Source: Amycolatopsis jiangsuensis
Lineage (GTDB): Bacteria; Actinomycetota; Actinomycetes; Mycobacteriales; Pseudonocardiaceae
Assembly (NCBI RefSeq): GCF_014204865.1
Contig: NZ_JACHMG010000001.1
Location: 1,116,001 to 1,180,000 of the forward strand
DNA: 64,000 bases
Reading direction: 5' to 3'
Program-made: the position numbers and the translations under genes
In this document: piece by piece, positions 16,234-25,414 of the stretch
How the letters are laid out: the number at the start of each line of letters is the position of its first letter
How positions within the stretch are numbered: position 1 is the stretch's first letter
Notes under the pieces: model-generated
What the model saw: the letters and a program-made list of their open reading frames with translations, nothing else
What the model was told of the DNA's origin: nothing
Databases searched by the model: none

Positions 16234-18167
16234 CGGTCCAGCTCCAGCACCGGCACGTCCGGGGGAACGAAACCGAAGACCTGCCCGTAGAACGACAGCT
16301 CCGCCTCCAGCGCGGCGATGATCGTCTCCGCCTTGCGGAATCCGTGCTGCTCACCCTCGAACCGCAGGTAGGCGTGCGGGATCCCGCTCCCCGCGAGCCC
16401 GGCGACGAACCGGTCCGCCTGCTCCGGCGGGCAGATCTGGTCGTCGAGGCCCTGCAGGAACAGCACCGGCCCGGCCAGGGAGTCCACGTGCGTGATCGGC
16501 GAGCGCTCCCGGTACCGCTGCTCGGTCTCGGGGTACGGGCCGACCAGCCCGGTCAGGTACCGCGACTCGAAGTCGTGTGTCTCGCCGCCGTCTCCTGTCC
16601 AGGAGGTGAAGTCCAGGATCGGGAACTTCACCGTAGCCGCGGCGTAGGTACGGGTCGTCGTGATCGAGGCGGCGGAGGTGAACCCGCCCGCGCTGCCACC
16701 GCGCACCGCGAGCCGCGCCGGATCCGCCAGGCCCTCGGCCACCAGCGCCTCGGCGACCGCGACGCAGTCCTGGACGTCGACCACGCCCCACTGCTCCCGC
16801 AGCCGCTCCCGGAACGCCCGCCCGTAGCCGGTCGAGCCCCCGTAGTTCACCGCGACCACTCCGATACCGCGGCTGGTGAAGTAGGTGAAGTCCAGGCTCA
16901 GCGCACCGTCGCTGCGGCCGGTCGGCCCGCCGTGCACATGGACCAGATACGGCGGCAGCTCACCCTCGGGAGCGGTGAACTCCGGATTGGCCGGGGGAAA
17001 GACGAACGCCGGGATCCGCGACCCGTCTGCCGCGGTGAAGACCCGCTCCTGCGGCACCGGCAGGTAGTCCGCGGACGGCAGCTCGTCCGGACGCGGGGAC
17101 AGCTCGGTCACCACCCCGGTGGCCGGATCGATCCGCACCACGGCGTCGTCCGACCGCGCGCCCGCGGCGATGCCGGCGACCCCGCCCGGCACCGGGACCA
17201 GCCCGGCCGACGACCACACGGTCAGGTCGGTGTCCACCGGGGTCACCGAACCGGCGTGTTCGTCCAGCACCGCCAGCTGCCCGGCGTCGAGCACCGCGAA
17301 TCGCCCGCCGCCCAGCGGGGCGAACCAGCTCACGCCGAGCTTCCACATCGGGCCGCCCAGTTCCCGCTGCACCGGCGCGAGATTGACTGCGGTGCCGTCG
17401 AGCCCGACCCGGTGCAGGTTCCACCAGCCGTCCGGATCCGCCAGCACCAGCAGCTGCTCCGCCGACTCCCACTCCAGCTGGCACACCGCGACCTCCGGTC
17501 CGCCGGCGAGCACCCGCGCGGCGCCGAACGAGCCGTCGCCGTCCACCGGCGCGACGAACAACTCGGTGCCGTCCCAGGGCATCGCCGGGTGGTCCCACGC
17601 CAGCCACGCCGCGTGTGTGCCGTCCGGGGACAGCTGCGGGGCGGTGAAGAACCGGTAGCCGTCCACCAGCACCCGCTCGGCGCCGTCGTCCAGCCGGATC
17701 GCGACGAGCTCCCGCGCGATGTCCGTACGCCTCGGCCCGGTGCTGCGCTCCCGCACGGCCCACACCTCGCCCTCGAGACCGGGCCGCAGATCGCCGTACC
17801 GGACGCCCTGCGGCGTGGCCGGCTCCGGGGTGAGCGGCACGATCTCGCCTTCGCTTTCGCTCAATGCGTACAGGCGCTGGTCGGTCCAGTGCGTGAACAC
17901 GATCACCGAGCCCACCGCGACCCACGGCCGTCCGCCGTACTCGTGCACGCGGTTGCGGACGTTCCACGGCTCGGGCAGCACGTCCTCGGTGCCGCCGCCG
18001 GGCAGCGACCGCACGAGCGCGACCCGCCCGCCCTCGGCCGGCCGGGTTTCGGCCCACCAGAGCACACCGTCGACCGCGGCGAGCCATTGCGCGCCACGGT
18101 CGGCCGCGGCGGTGGCCGCTGCCGACACGGGCGAGGTCCATGTTCCGTACGAAGAGATCCGAGCCAC
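16230..18167 (-). CDS. S9-family prolyl-oligopeptidase-type peptidase
   Basis: A 645-residue two-domain enzyme. The N-terminal half is a beta-propeller with repeated blades of the LSPDGTHAAWLAWDHP type. The C-terminal half is an alpha/beta hydrolase with the nucleophile Ser492 in RGGSAGGFTS, Asp575/576 in LQGLDDQICPPEQ and His608 in EGEQHGF. HVHGGPTGRSD forms the oxyanion region. This is the acylaminoacyl/dipeptidyl peptidase branch. No signal peptide is seen, so it probably acts on peptides in the cytoplasm. It heads the operon with the S66 peptidase and PPOX protein. Confidence 0.9.
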   Translation of the reverse strand: MARISSYGTWTSPVSAAATAAADRGAQWLAAVDGVLWWAETRPAEGGRVALVRSLPGGGTEDVLPEPWNVRNRVHEYGGRPWVAVGSVIVFTHWTDQRLYALSESEGEIVPLTPEPATPQGVRYGDLRPGLEGEVWAVRERSTGPRRTDIARELVAIRLDDGAERVLVDGYRFFTAPQLSPDGTHAAWLAWDHPAMPWDGTELFVAPVDGDGSFGAARVLAGGPEVAVCQLEWESAEQLLVLADPDGWWNLHRVGLDGTAVNLAPVQRELGGPMWKLGVSWFAPLGGGRFAVLDAGQLAVLDEHAGSVTPVDTDLTVWSSAGLVPVPGGVAGIAAGARSDDAVVRIDPATGVVTELSPRPDELPSADYLPVPQERVFTAADGSRIPAFVFPPANPEFTAPEGELPPYLVHVHGGPTGRSDGALSLDFTYFTSRGIGVVAVNYGGSTGYGRAFRERLREQWGVVDVQDCVAVAEALVAEGLADPARLAVRGGSAGGFTSAASITTTRTYAAATVKFPILDFTSWTGDGGETHDFESRYLTGLVGPYPETEQRYRERSPITHVDSLAGPVLFLQGLDDQICPPEQADRFVAGLAGSGIPHAYLRFEGEQHGFRKAETIIAALEAELSFYGQVFGFVPPDVPVLELDR

Positions 18168-18298
18168 CCGGAAAGCCTAGCGGCGATCCGCTGCGTGTCC
18201 GGACCCGTACGGTCAGCGTCGGACACCCGCCGCGGCATCCGGTCAACCCGGGGCGGCGGATGCCGATCATGCGGCGGTGGCCTAGGGTCGAAGGTGCT

Positions 18299-18874
18299 AT
18301 GTCACGCGTAATCCACGTCTTCCGCAAGCCCGACCGGTTCGTGTCCGGCACGGTCGGCGAGCCCGGCGATCGCACGTTCTACCTCCAGGCGTCGGAGGAC
18401 GTCCGGACGATCAGCGTCACGATCGAGAAGCAGCAGGTCGTCGTCCTCGCCGAGCGCCTCGGGTCGCTGCTGGAGGAGGTCGCCAGCCGGTTCGGCGCCG
18501 ACGTGCCCGAGGAGGTGCCCGACGACCTGGTCGACGTGGAACCTCTGGCGGTGCCGGTCGAGGAGGAGTTCCGCGTGGGCACCATGGGCCTGGGCTGGGA
18601 CGCCGACTCCGGCGCGGTCGTCGTGGAACTGCTCGCGATGACCGAGGGCGAGGTCGACGAGACCGTGGTGCTCGACGACACCGAGGAGGGCCCGGACGCG
18701 GTGCGGGTGTTCCTCACCCCTGCGGCCGCGCGGGCATTCGTCGAACGCACCGACCGGGTCGTCAACGCCGGCCGCAAACCGTGCCCGCTGTGCGGGGAAC
18801 CGCTCGACCCTGCCGGGCACATCTGCCCCCGGCAGAACGGCTACCGCCGCGACGTCGACGTCACCGAGGACTGA
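18299..18874 (+). CDS. DUF3090 family protein
   Basis: A 191-residue actinobacterial conserved protein. The start MSRVIHVFRKPDRFVSGT and the DRTFYLQASED and GTMGLGWD segments identify the family. The C-terminal CPLCGEPLDPAGHICP is a likely Cys4 zinc knuckle. The function is not established. In many actinobacteria the gene lies beside the SCO1664-type gene, as it does here 8 bp downstream, and near a histidine phosphatase and mshC; the latter two are absent from this window. The ATG at 18299 is chosen because the family begins there. Confidence 0.9.
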   Translation: MSRVIHVFRKPDRFVSGTVGEPGDRTFYLQASEDVRTISVTIEKQQVVVLAERLGSLLEEVASRFGADVPEEVPDDLVDVEPLAVPVEEEFRVGTMGLGWDADSGAVVVELLAMTEGEVDETVVLDDTEEGPDAVRVFLTPAAARAFVERTDRVVNAGRKPCPLCGEPLDPAGHICPRQNGYRRDVDVTED

Positions 18875-18882
18875 GGACGGCC

Positions 18883-19689
18883 GTGGCGAGCACCCCGCCC
18901 GCGCCCGGCGATCCCGGCGCCCACGAGTTCGTCACCCACGGCCGCATCGACGTCGAGGGCCGGCTGGTCGACGCCTCGAACGTGACCCTGTTCTGCGCCA
19001 TCGAGCTCGACGGGGTCACCGGCCGGGTGGTCTACAAGCCGGTGTCCGGCGAGCGGCCGTTGTGGGATTTCCCGGACGGCACGCTGGCCGGACGGGAGGT
19101 CGCGACCGCGATGGTCTCGGCGGCCTGCGGCCTCGGTGCGATCCCACCGACCGTGCTGCGCGACGGCCCGTTCGGCCCCGGCATGGTGCAGCTGTGGGTG
19201 GAAACCACCGACGAGGACGTCGTCGACGTCTGCGCACCGGAAGAAGTTCCCGAAGGCTGGCGCACGGTGCTGCACGCGCACGACCGGCTCGGTGACCCGG
19301 CCGTGCTCGTCCACGCCGATCACCCGAGCCTGCGGGAGCTGGCCGCGCTCGACGTGGTCGTGAACAACACCGACCGCAAGGGCGGACACCTGCTGCCCGC
19401 TCCCGACGGCCGCGTCTACGGCGTGGACCACGGCATCTGCCTGCACACCGATCCGAAGCTGCGCACCGTGCTGTGGGGCTGGGTCGGTGAACCGCTGCCC
19501 GCCGAGGTGGTGGAGAAGCTGCGCAAACTGCGCGCCGACCTCGACGGCCGGCTCGGCGCGGCGCTCACCGAGCACCTGAGCACCTTCGAGGTCCGCGCGC
19601 TCGGCCGGCGCGCCGACGTGCTGCTCGCCGAGGCCATCCACCCGGAACCCGGCGACGACTGGCGCGCGATCCCCTGGCCGCTGTTCTGA
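18883..19689 (+). CDS. SCO1664 family protein (PI3/PI4-kinase-like fold)
   Basis: A 268-residue protein starting with GTG at 18883, 8 bp after the DUF3090 gene. It has kinase-like motifs: RVVYKPVSGERPLWDFP (nucleotide-binding lysine), VVNNTDRKGGHLLPA (catalytic loop with Asp) and YGVDHGICL (metal-binding Asp). These resemble the PI3/PI4-kinase and HipA-like active sites. The conserved pairing with DUF3090 suggests a shared and still undefined process. Its stop overlaps the start of the next kinase-like gene (TGATG). Confidence 0.87.
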   Translation: MASTPPAPGDPGAHEFVTHGRIDVEGRLVDASNVTLFCAIELDGVTGRVVYKPVSGERPLWDFPDGTLAGREVATAMVSAACGLGAIPPTVLRDGPFGPGMVQLWVETTDEDVVDVCAPEEVPEGWRTVLHAHDRLGDPAVLVHADHPSLRELAALDVVVNNTDRKGGHLLPAPDGRVYGVDHGICLHTDPKLRTVLWGWVGEPLPAEVVEKLRKLRADLDGRLGAALTEHLSTFEVRALGRRADVLLAEAIHPEPGDDWRAIPWPLF

Positions 19690-20564
19690 TGGTCGCGCTG
19701 ATCGACGACGCGGCACGCGCCCGGCTCGTCGACCGGTTCGGCCCCAGCGCCGAAGCGTGGTGTGACGCGCTGCCCGGCCTGGTCGAAGGCCTCTGCCGCC
19801 GCTGGGGACTGACCGTGCACGACACGCGGCCGGGCAACAGCGGCCGCACCGTGCTGTGCCGCAACGCCGCCGGCACCCTGCGGGCCCTGAAGCTGTGCCC
19901 GGACCGGGCCGTGGCCACCGCGGAAGCGGCCGCGCTGGGGTCCTGGTCCGGGCTGTCGCGCGTCGTGCAGGTCCTGCGCACGGACCTCGACCACGGCGCG
20001 GTGCTGCTCGAAGGTCTCGAACCCGGCAGCACGCTGACCGAGCGGGGCGCGGACGTGCCGTGGCCCGAGGTCTCCGATCTGCTCGCGGAACTGCACGGTG
20101 TGCCGGCCGCCGGACCGTTCCCGACCCAGCTCGAACGCGTCCGCTGGATGTTCGCCCTTGCCGAACGCCGGCTGCGTGGCTCGCCCGCCGAGGCGCACCT
20201 GCCGCTCGCGGTTCTGCACACCGGCCTCGCCCGCGCCGAGAAGCTCGCGGTCGACGGCCCGATCGCGCTGGTGCACGGCGATCTGCACCCGGGCAACGTG
20301 CTCGACGCGGGTCCGGCTCGCGGCATCGTCGCGATCGACCCCCGGCCGTGCACGGGCGATCCCGCGTTCGACGCGGTCGACTGGGCGGTGCTGCCGATGA
20401 GCGCGGGCGGAACCCTCGACGACGGGCTGGACCGGCTGCCCGGCCAGGACCGCGACCGGGTGCGGGCGTGGTGTGTGGCGCTGGCGCCGCTGGTCGCGAT
20501 GGGTCCGCTGCGCCGCGGCGGACCGACGCCGTTCACCGAGGCCGTTCTGGAGCTGGCAGGCTGA
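19689..20564 (+). CDS. Aminoglycoside/hydroxyurea-phosphotransferase-like kinase
   Basis: A 291-residue protein kinase-like-fold phosphotransferase resembling the APH(6)/hydroxyurea kinase branch. LVHGDLHPGNVLD is the catalytic Brenner motif and VAIDPRPCTGDPAFDAVDW holds the metal-binding aspartate. LRALKLCPD supplies the nucleotide-binding lysine and VLLEGLEPGS is the hinge. It is translationally coupled by TGATG to the SCO1664-type gene. Whether it confers drug resistance or phosphorylates a house metabolite cannot be read from sequence; the chromosomal context favours the latter. Confidence 0.85.
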   Translation: MVALIDDAARARLVDRFGPSAEAWCDALPGLVEGLCRRWGLTVHDTRPGNSGRTVLCRNAAGTLRALKLCPDRAVATAEAAALGSWSGLSRVVQVLRTDLDHGAVLLEGLEPGSTLTERGADVPWPEVSDLLAELHGVPAAGPFPTQLERVRWMFALAERRLRGSPAEAHLPLAVLHTGLARAEKLAVDGPIALVHGDLHPGNVLDAGPARGIVAIDPRPCTGDPAFDAVDWAVLPMSAGGTLDDGLDRLPGQDRDRVRAWCVALAPLVAMGPLRRGGPTPFTEAVLELAG

Positions 20565-20626
20565 CCGGCCCGGCGAGTACGACATTCCGGCGTTCTCGGC
20601 GACTTCGTGCCCCGATCACGGTAACT

Positions 20627-21497
20627 TTGGCCTCCGACCCAGCAGGGCACCCCGGCGCCGAGGAGACTCCGATCGACAGGCAGCGAGCGGGATGGGGCAA
20701 AGCTCTCGCCGGAAGCGCGGTCTCGGCCGCTCTGGGCGTGATCATCAATGTCGCGACCGACCTCAGGACGAACGTGTGGGCGTGGCTGGCCGTCGTCGTC
20801 CTCGTCGTCGCGGGCGCGGTGACCGGCTGGGCGGCGGAACGACGTTCCCGGCAGGCCACGGGCTCGCTGGACCGCGCGGCTTCCGTAGCCGAGGCCGTGC
20901 ACCAGGCGAACTACGCCGAACACGGGGTCCAGGTGCACGTCGGCGGGTCCAGCGAGCACATCACCGTGAAATCACGCTCGGGCACGACCGGCCTGACGGT
21001 CGGCGTACTGGTCGTCGTCGCCACCCTCGCCGGGCTGGCCGCCGGGGCGTGGCTGATCCCGCGTCCCGAACCGGCGGTCGCCGGACCGTCCGGCAGTCGT
21101 GCCGCCGCACCCGCGTGGGCGATGACGATGCGACCCGAGCAGTGCGACACCGGCTGGGTCGTGCCCGACCGCGGACAGTCGTCGATCCCGGTGCCCGAGA
21201 GCGGTGGGCCGGAGGGCGCGGTGCTCACCTCGGGCGGCCGGGTCGAGGTGACCTTCCAGGGCGTCAGCGCCGAAGCGGCTGTCCTGCACTCGATCAGGGT
21301 CGAGGTCGTCCGCCGCGGACCGGCGTTGTCCGGGATCTACCTACCCGGGCCGTACCAAGGGCGACCTCCGCATCGGCGACGGCGACCGGCCGTTCCGCAC
21401 GACCGCGGCGACCGCCGCGAAGAAGTGGTGCACCCAGTACCCCGCGGACGGCTCCGTCGTCTGGGGCGAACCGGACGGAGCGACGCCGTGCGCCTGA
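20627..21497 (+). pseudogene. Membrane-anchored protein gene with a frameshift
   Basis: Frame 2 encodes two hydrophobic segments (NVWAWLAVVVLVVAGAVTGW and TVGVLVVVATLAGLAAGAWL) with YAEHGVQVHVGGSSEHITVK between them. It then encodes an extracytoplasmic part with EQCDTGWVVP and RVEVTFQGVSAEAAVLHS. At about 21335-21350 this frame stops looking coding and frame 3 takes over (TKGDLRIGDGDRPF, AAKKWCTQYPADGSVVWG), ending at TGA 21495-21497. The total length is 3n+1, fitting one extra base. The start is uncertain; TTG at 20627 is the first in-frame candidate. A sequencing error is possible. The next gene is in the same frame, so the two may once have been one. Confidence 0.55.
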
Positions 21498-21524
21498 ACC
21501 GGCTCGTCCCGGCCGTCCGGCCGG

Positions 21525-22475
21525 GTGACCGACCTGCAGGGCGGCGCCGGATGGAACAACGGGTTCGTGCTCGCCGGAGGGCATACCGTCCCGGCAGCGC
21601 CGAACGACCGTGGCCAGCAGAACGATCTGGTCAGCGACGTCTACTTCTCCCGGGACGGCGCGCACTGGACCGAGGCGAAGCCGGACGGCCTCCACCACCT
21701 GGGCCACAGCGTTCCGGTCGCGGGCTACCGCGGCGCCGCCTACGTCCTCGGCTCCAGTACCTCCACCGCGGCGATCCGGCGTATCGAGGACCGAAAGACG
21801 TGGCGGCGGACGCGACTCGCCGGAAGCAAACCGGGGGAAGCGCTCACCGCGGTGGCGGCCGGCGCCCACGGGGTGGTGGTGGTCGGCTTCGACCGCCCGA
21901 TTTCCGTGCTGGACAACGACTTCATCGACAACCGCGGCTTCGATTCCCTGCGCGTCTGGCACTCGGCCGACGGGAAGGCGTTCACCGGACCGGAGACCGT
22001 CGAAGCCGAAGGCCTCTACGACGGCTACGTGCCGCAAGTGACGGCCGATGCCGACGGATTCACCATCTTCGGCATCGGCAAGGACTCGTCCGACACGATC
22101 ATGTTCTCCTCGGCGGACGACACCGGCTGGACCGAGGACGGCCCCGGCCCGATGACCGGGGACGAGGACTGGATCGCCTCCCACGACGTGTCACCCGGGA
22201 TGCTGCCGGACAGCAACGTCGACAAACCCGAGAAGCAGCACATTCTCCACGTGACCGCCTGGCGGGGCTGGTTCGTCGCGACCGGCGACTCCGCCGGTGC
22301 CGCGGGCGTGTGGCTGTCCCGAGACGCGGCGCGTTGGGACCGCGTCCCGGTCAAGGCCAACGGGTTCGACACCGCCGGCAGCATGATCACGCTCGTCAAC
22401 GAATCCTCTGCCTTCCTCTCCGCCACCCCGCGCTCGGGCACAGGTGGGGTCAAGATGTGGAAGAACACGGCCTGA
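21525..22475 (+). CDS. Beta-propeller-like (sialidase-type blade) protein, possibly 5'-truncated
   Basis: A 316-residue protein starting at GTG 21525. It has repeated blade-like units with Ser/Trp-rich turns such as VYFSRDGAHWTEA, LRVWHSADGKAF, FSSADDTGWTEDG and VWLSRDAARWDRV. These are the S-x-D-G-x-x-W type turns of BNR/sialidase-like propellers. Such proteins are normally secreted, yet no signal peptide or ribosome-binding site precedes this start. The upstream frame is open apart from one TGA at 21495. It is probably the distal part of the broken gene before it. No enzymatic residues are recognised. Confidence 0.6.
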   Translation: MTDLQGGAGWNNGFVLAGGHTVPAAPNDRGQQNDLVSDVYFSRDGAHWTEAKPDGLHHLGHSVPVAGYRGAAYVLGSSTSTAAIRRIEDRKTWRRTRLAGSKPGEALTAVAAGAHGVVVVGFDRPISVLDNDFIDNRGFDSLRVWHSADGKAFTGPETVEAEGLYDGYVPQVTADADGFTIFGIGKDSSDTIMFSSADDTGWTEDGPGPMTGDEDWIASHDVSPGMLPDSNVDKPEKQHILHVTAWRGWFVATGDSAGAAGVWLSRDAARWDRVPVKANGFDTAGSMITLVNESSAFLSATPRSGTGGVKMWKNTA

Positions 22476-22538
22476 GGGTCGCGCGGCACGGCGTGGCACG
22501 GCGACGAGAGCCCGCCGGCCGCACTAGCGTGTCCGATC

Positions 22539-23345
22539 GTGCGCTCCCGTTCCTATGACGACGTGCTGTCCGGTCCGCGCAAGCGGAAGGTGCCCGAGGT
22601 GCCCGCCGAACCCGGCCTGGTGGTCGAGGACCCGGCCAGCGGCTACTGCGGCGCGGTGGTGAAGATCGAGTACGGCAACGTCGTGCTCGAGGACGCGAAG
22701 GGCCGCCACCGCGTGTTCCCGCTCGCCCCGGCGGCGTTCCTGCTGGAGGGCAAACCGGTCACGCTCGTCCCGGTGAAGAAGGCACCCGCCGCCCCCCGGC
22801 AGGTCTCCGCGTCCGGTTCGGTCCGGGTGCAGGGGCTGGCAGCCCGGGTCGCGCGTGATTCACGGATCTGGGTCGAGGGCAAGCACGACGCCGAACTGGT
22901 GGAACGGGTGTGGGGGCACGACCTGCGGGTCGAGGGCGTGGTGGTGGAACCGCTGGACGGCGTGGACGTGCTGGCCGAGCGGATCACCGAATTCGGCACC
23001 GGCCCCGGCCGCCGCCTCGGCGTGCTGGTCGACCACCTGGTGCCCGGCAGCAAGGAGTCCCGGCTGGTCGGACAGGTCCGCGACGAGCAGGTCCTGGTCA
23101 CCGGCCACCCTTACGTGGACGTCTGGCAGGCGGTGAAACCGGCCGCGGTCGGCATCCGCGCCTGGCCGGAGATCCCGCGCGGGATCGAATGGAAGGCCGG
23201 CATCTGCGAGGCTCTGGGCTGGGGCGAGCCCTACGAGGGCTGGCAGCGGGTACTGGCAGGGGTGCGCAGTTTCCGCGACCTCGAAACCCCGCTCATCGGC
23301 GCGGTCGAACGGCTCATCGACTTCGTCACCGACCCGGCCGGATAG
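22539..23345 (+). CDS. DUF3097 family protein
   Basis: A 268-residue actinobacterial conserved protein starting with GTG. It opens with RSRSYDDVLSGPRKRK and a small beta-rich domain (GLVVEDPASGYCGAVVKIE). A Toprim-like region follows, with RIWVEGKHDAELVERVWGHDLR, VVVEPLDGVDVL and LGVLVDHLVPGSKESR. Acidic residues in EGKHDAE and VDHLVPGSKE are where Toprim folds place their metal ligands, so nucleic-acid binding or nuclease-like activity is possible but unproven. It is followed 91 bp later by the NfeD/SPFH pair. Confidence 0.88.
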   Translation: MRSRSYDDVLSGPRKRKVPEVPAEPGLVVEDPASGYCGAVVKIEYGNVVLEDAKGRHRVFPLAPAAFLLEGKPVTLVPVKKAPAAPRQVSASGSVRVQGLAARVARDSRIWVEGKHDAELVERVWGHDLRVEGVVVEPLDGVDVLAERITEFGTGPGRRLGVLVDHLVPGSKESRLVGQVRDEQVLVTGHPYVDVWQAVKPAAVGIRAWPEIPRGIEWKAGICEALGWGEPYEGWQRVLAGVRSFRDLETPLIGAVERLIDFVTDPAG

Positions 23346-23436
23346 GGGCCGCCACGGCGGTCCGGCCGAGGTCACGCGTCGGTCACGGCGGGTCGCTTAC
23401 CCGGTGCGAACCGGCCCGATCTGGGAGCATGTGTCC

Positions 23437-23871
23437 ATGACAGCGGCTGTGATCTGGCTGATCCTCGGCGTCGTCCTGTTGATCGCCGAGGTGCTTTCCG
23501 GGGACTTCGTGCTGGTCATGCTCGGCGTCGGTGCCCTGCTCGGAGCCGGGGCCGAAGCACTCACCGGCAGCATCGTCGTCGACGTCGTGGTGTTCGCGGT
23601 CAGCTCGACCGGCCTGATCGCGCTGGCGCGCCCGGCCCTCAAGCGCCGGTTCCTTGCCGGATCGAGCGTGCCCACCGGCACCGACGCGCTGATCGGCGCC
23701 CGCGCCGTCGTGGTGTCCACAGTGGACTACGAAACGGGCCAGGTGAAGATCGGCGGCGAGGTCTGGTCGGCGCGCGCGGTGCACGAGGAGCAGCCGCCGA
23801 TGGCGCCGGGCACCAAGGTCACGGTCGTGGAGATCGCCGGCGCCACCGCCGTGGTGGACATCATGGCCTGA
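23437..23871 (+). CDS. NfeD family membrane protein
   Basis: A 144-residue protein. The ATG at 23437 is preferred to a GTG 6 bp upstream because the family begins with the first membrane helix (TAAVIWLILGVVLLIAEVLS). Two or three further hydrophobic segments follow (LLGAGAEALTGSIVVD, VVVFAVSSTGLIALA). The C-terminal OB-like domain spans about residues 80-144 (GARAVVVSTVDYETGQVKIG, VTVVEIAGATAVV). NfeD proteins are encoded with stomatin/SPFH proteins and act with them in membrane organisation. The SPFH gene starts 49 bp downstream, as expected. Confidence 0.9.
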   Translation: MTAAVIWLILGVVLLIAEVLSGDFVLVMLGVGALLGAGAEALTGSIVVDVVVFAVSSTGLIALARPALKRRFLAGSSVPTGTDALIGARAVVVSTVDYETGQVKIGGEVWSARAVHEEQPPMAPGTKVTVVEIAGATAVVDIMA

Positions 23872-23920
23872 AACGGCATGAAACGTCCGGGAAAACCGTA
23901 CTAGGTAAGGGGAGACGCTC

Positions 23921-25357
23921 TTGTCGACAACAGCGATCGTCGTGGTCGCGCTGCTGGTCCTGTTCGTCATCATCACGGTGGTCAAGGCGATCATGGTGGT
24001 ACCGCAGGCACAGTCGGCGGTGATCGAACGGCTCGGCCGGTTCCGCACGGTCGCCTCGCCGGGCCTGACCTTCCTCGTGCCGTTCCTGGACAAGGTCCGC
24101 GCGCGGATCGACCTGCGCGAGCAGGTCGTCTCGTTCCCGCCGCAGCCGGTGATCACCGAGGACAACCTGACGGTGAACATCGACACCGTCGTGTACTTCC
24201 AGGTCACCGACTCGCGCGCGGCGGTGTACGAGATCTCGAACTACATCATCGGCGTCGAGCAGCTGACCACCACCACGCTGCGGAACGTGGTCGGTGGGAT
24301 GAGCCTGGAGGAGACGCTGACCTCCCGCGACGCGATCAACAGCCAGCTGCGCGGGGTGCTGGACGAGGCGACCGGCCGCTGGGGCATCCGGGTCGCGCGG
24401 GTCGAGCTGAAGGCGATCGAGCCGCCGCCGTCCATTCAGGACTCGATGGAGAAGCAGATGCGCGCGGACCGGGAGAAGCGCGCGATGATCCTCACCGCGG
24501 AAGGGCAGCGGGAGTCCTCCATCAAGACCGCGGAAGGGCAGAAGCAGAGCCAGATCCTCGCCGCGGAAGGGCAGAAGCAGGCTGCGATCCTCGCCGCGGA
24601 GGCGGAACGGCAGTCGCGGATCCTGCGTGCCCAGGGTGAACGTGCCGCCCGCTACCTGCAGGCCCAGGGGCAGGCGAAGGCGATCGAGAAGGTGTTCGCG
24701 GCGATCAAGGCCGGCCGCCCGACGCCGGAGGTGCTGGCCTACCAGTACCTGCAGACGTTGCCGCAGCTGGCCCAGGGCGACGCGAACAAGGTCTGGATGA
24801 TCCCCAGCGACTACGGCAAGGCGCTGGAAGGCTTCGCCCGCGCGCTCGGCGCCCCCGGCGACGACGGCGTGTTCCGGTACGAGCCGCCGAAGGACGACAC
24901 CCCGGAGAGGCCGGACCTGGAGGACGCGGAGGTCGCCGCCTGGTTCGACACCACCAGCGACCCGAAGGTCGCCGAAGCGGTCGCGGCCGCGGAGGCCGTG
25001 GCACGCAAGGAGGTCGAGGGGCCGCTCGGCTCGTCGGGCGAGCACCCGCGTCGCGCCATCGGCGGCGGGAACGCGTCGGCCAAGCCGGCAGCCCCGGCCG
25101 AGGCCGAGGAGGAACCGCCGGCGCCCGCACCCGAGCGGCCGCGGCCGAGTTCGCCGCCGCCGGGGGAGCAGCGTCAACAGCAGGCCCCGCCGCAGCAGCT
25201 TCCGCAGCCGCAGCCGCCTGCCGGCCCGCAGGGCGGCACCTACCAGGGGCCGCCGCAGCAGTTCGGTGGTCCGCAGCAGCAACAGCCGGGCAACGGTCCG
25301 TTCCCGCAGCAGGGCCCGTTCGGGGGTCCGCAGGGCGGTCCGCCGCCGCAGCGCTGA
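23921..25357 (+). CDS. SPFH/Band-7 domain protein (stomatin/QmcA-like) with Pro/Gln-rich tail
   Basis: A 478-residue protein starting with TTG after AAGGGGAG. It has an N-terminal membrane anchor (residues 3-25), then the SPFH domain (about 25-190) with QSAVIERLGRFRTVASPGLT and RIDLREQVVSFPPQPVITED. Residues 192-257 form six 11-residue repeats (TAEGQ/AAEGQ start) that give a right-handed coiled coil, as in flotillin/stomatin oligomers. The last 100 or so residues are a Pro/Gln/Gly-rich low-complexity extension, absent from most bacterial stomatins. It presumably scaffolds membrane microdomains with the NfeD partner. Confidence 0.92.
   Translation: MSTTAIVVVALLVLFVIITVVKAIMVVPQAQSAVIERLGRFRTVASPGLTFLVPFLDKVRARIDLREQVVSFPPQPVITEDNLTVNIDTVVYFQVTDSRAAVYEISNYIIGVEQLTTTTLRNVVGGMSLEETLTSRDAINSQLRGVLDEATGRWGIRVARVELKAIEPPPSIQDSMEKQMRADREKRAMILTAEGQRESSIKTAEGQKQSQILAAEGQKQAAILAAEAERQSRILRAQGERAARYLQAQGQAKAIEKVFAAIKAGRPTPEVLAYQYLQTLPQLAQGDANKVWMIPSDYGKALEGFARALGAPGDDGVFRYEPPKDDTPERPDLEDAEVAAWFDTTSDPKVAEAVAAAEAVARKEVEGPLGSSGEHPRRAIGGGNASAKPAAPAEAEEEPPAPAPERPRPSSPPPGEQRQQQAPPQQLPQPQPPAGPQGGTYQGPPQQFGGPQQQQPGNGPFPQQGPFGGPQGGPPPQR
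24494..24691 (+). repeat. Six 33-bp (11-codon) repeats in the SPFH gene
   Basis: Codons for TAEGQRESSIK, TAEGQKQSQIL, AAEGQKQAAIL, AAEAERQSRIL, RAQGERAARYL and QAQGQAKAIEK follow in register. The first three units are also close at DNA level (CGCGGAAGGGCAG recurs). Hendecad periodicity predicts an extended coiled coil. Confidence 0.8.
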
Positions 25358-25371
25358 TTCCGGCCATGCCC

Positions 25372-25409
25372 ACCGCGGCCGCTCCGTGTTCCCACGGGGC
25401 GGCCGCGGT
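25372..25409. terminator. 17-bp stem hairpin between convergent SPFH and MHS genes
   Basis: Arms at 25372-25388 and 25393-25409 pair over 17 positions with one G-U wobble and a TTCC loop. The hairpin sits in the 57-bp gap between two converging stop codons, so a bidirectional terminator is likely. Confidence 0.7.
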
Positions 25410-25414
25410 CGTGT

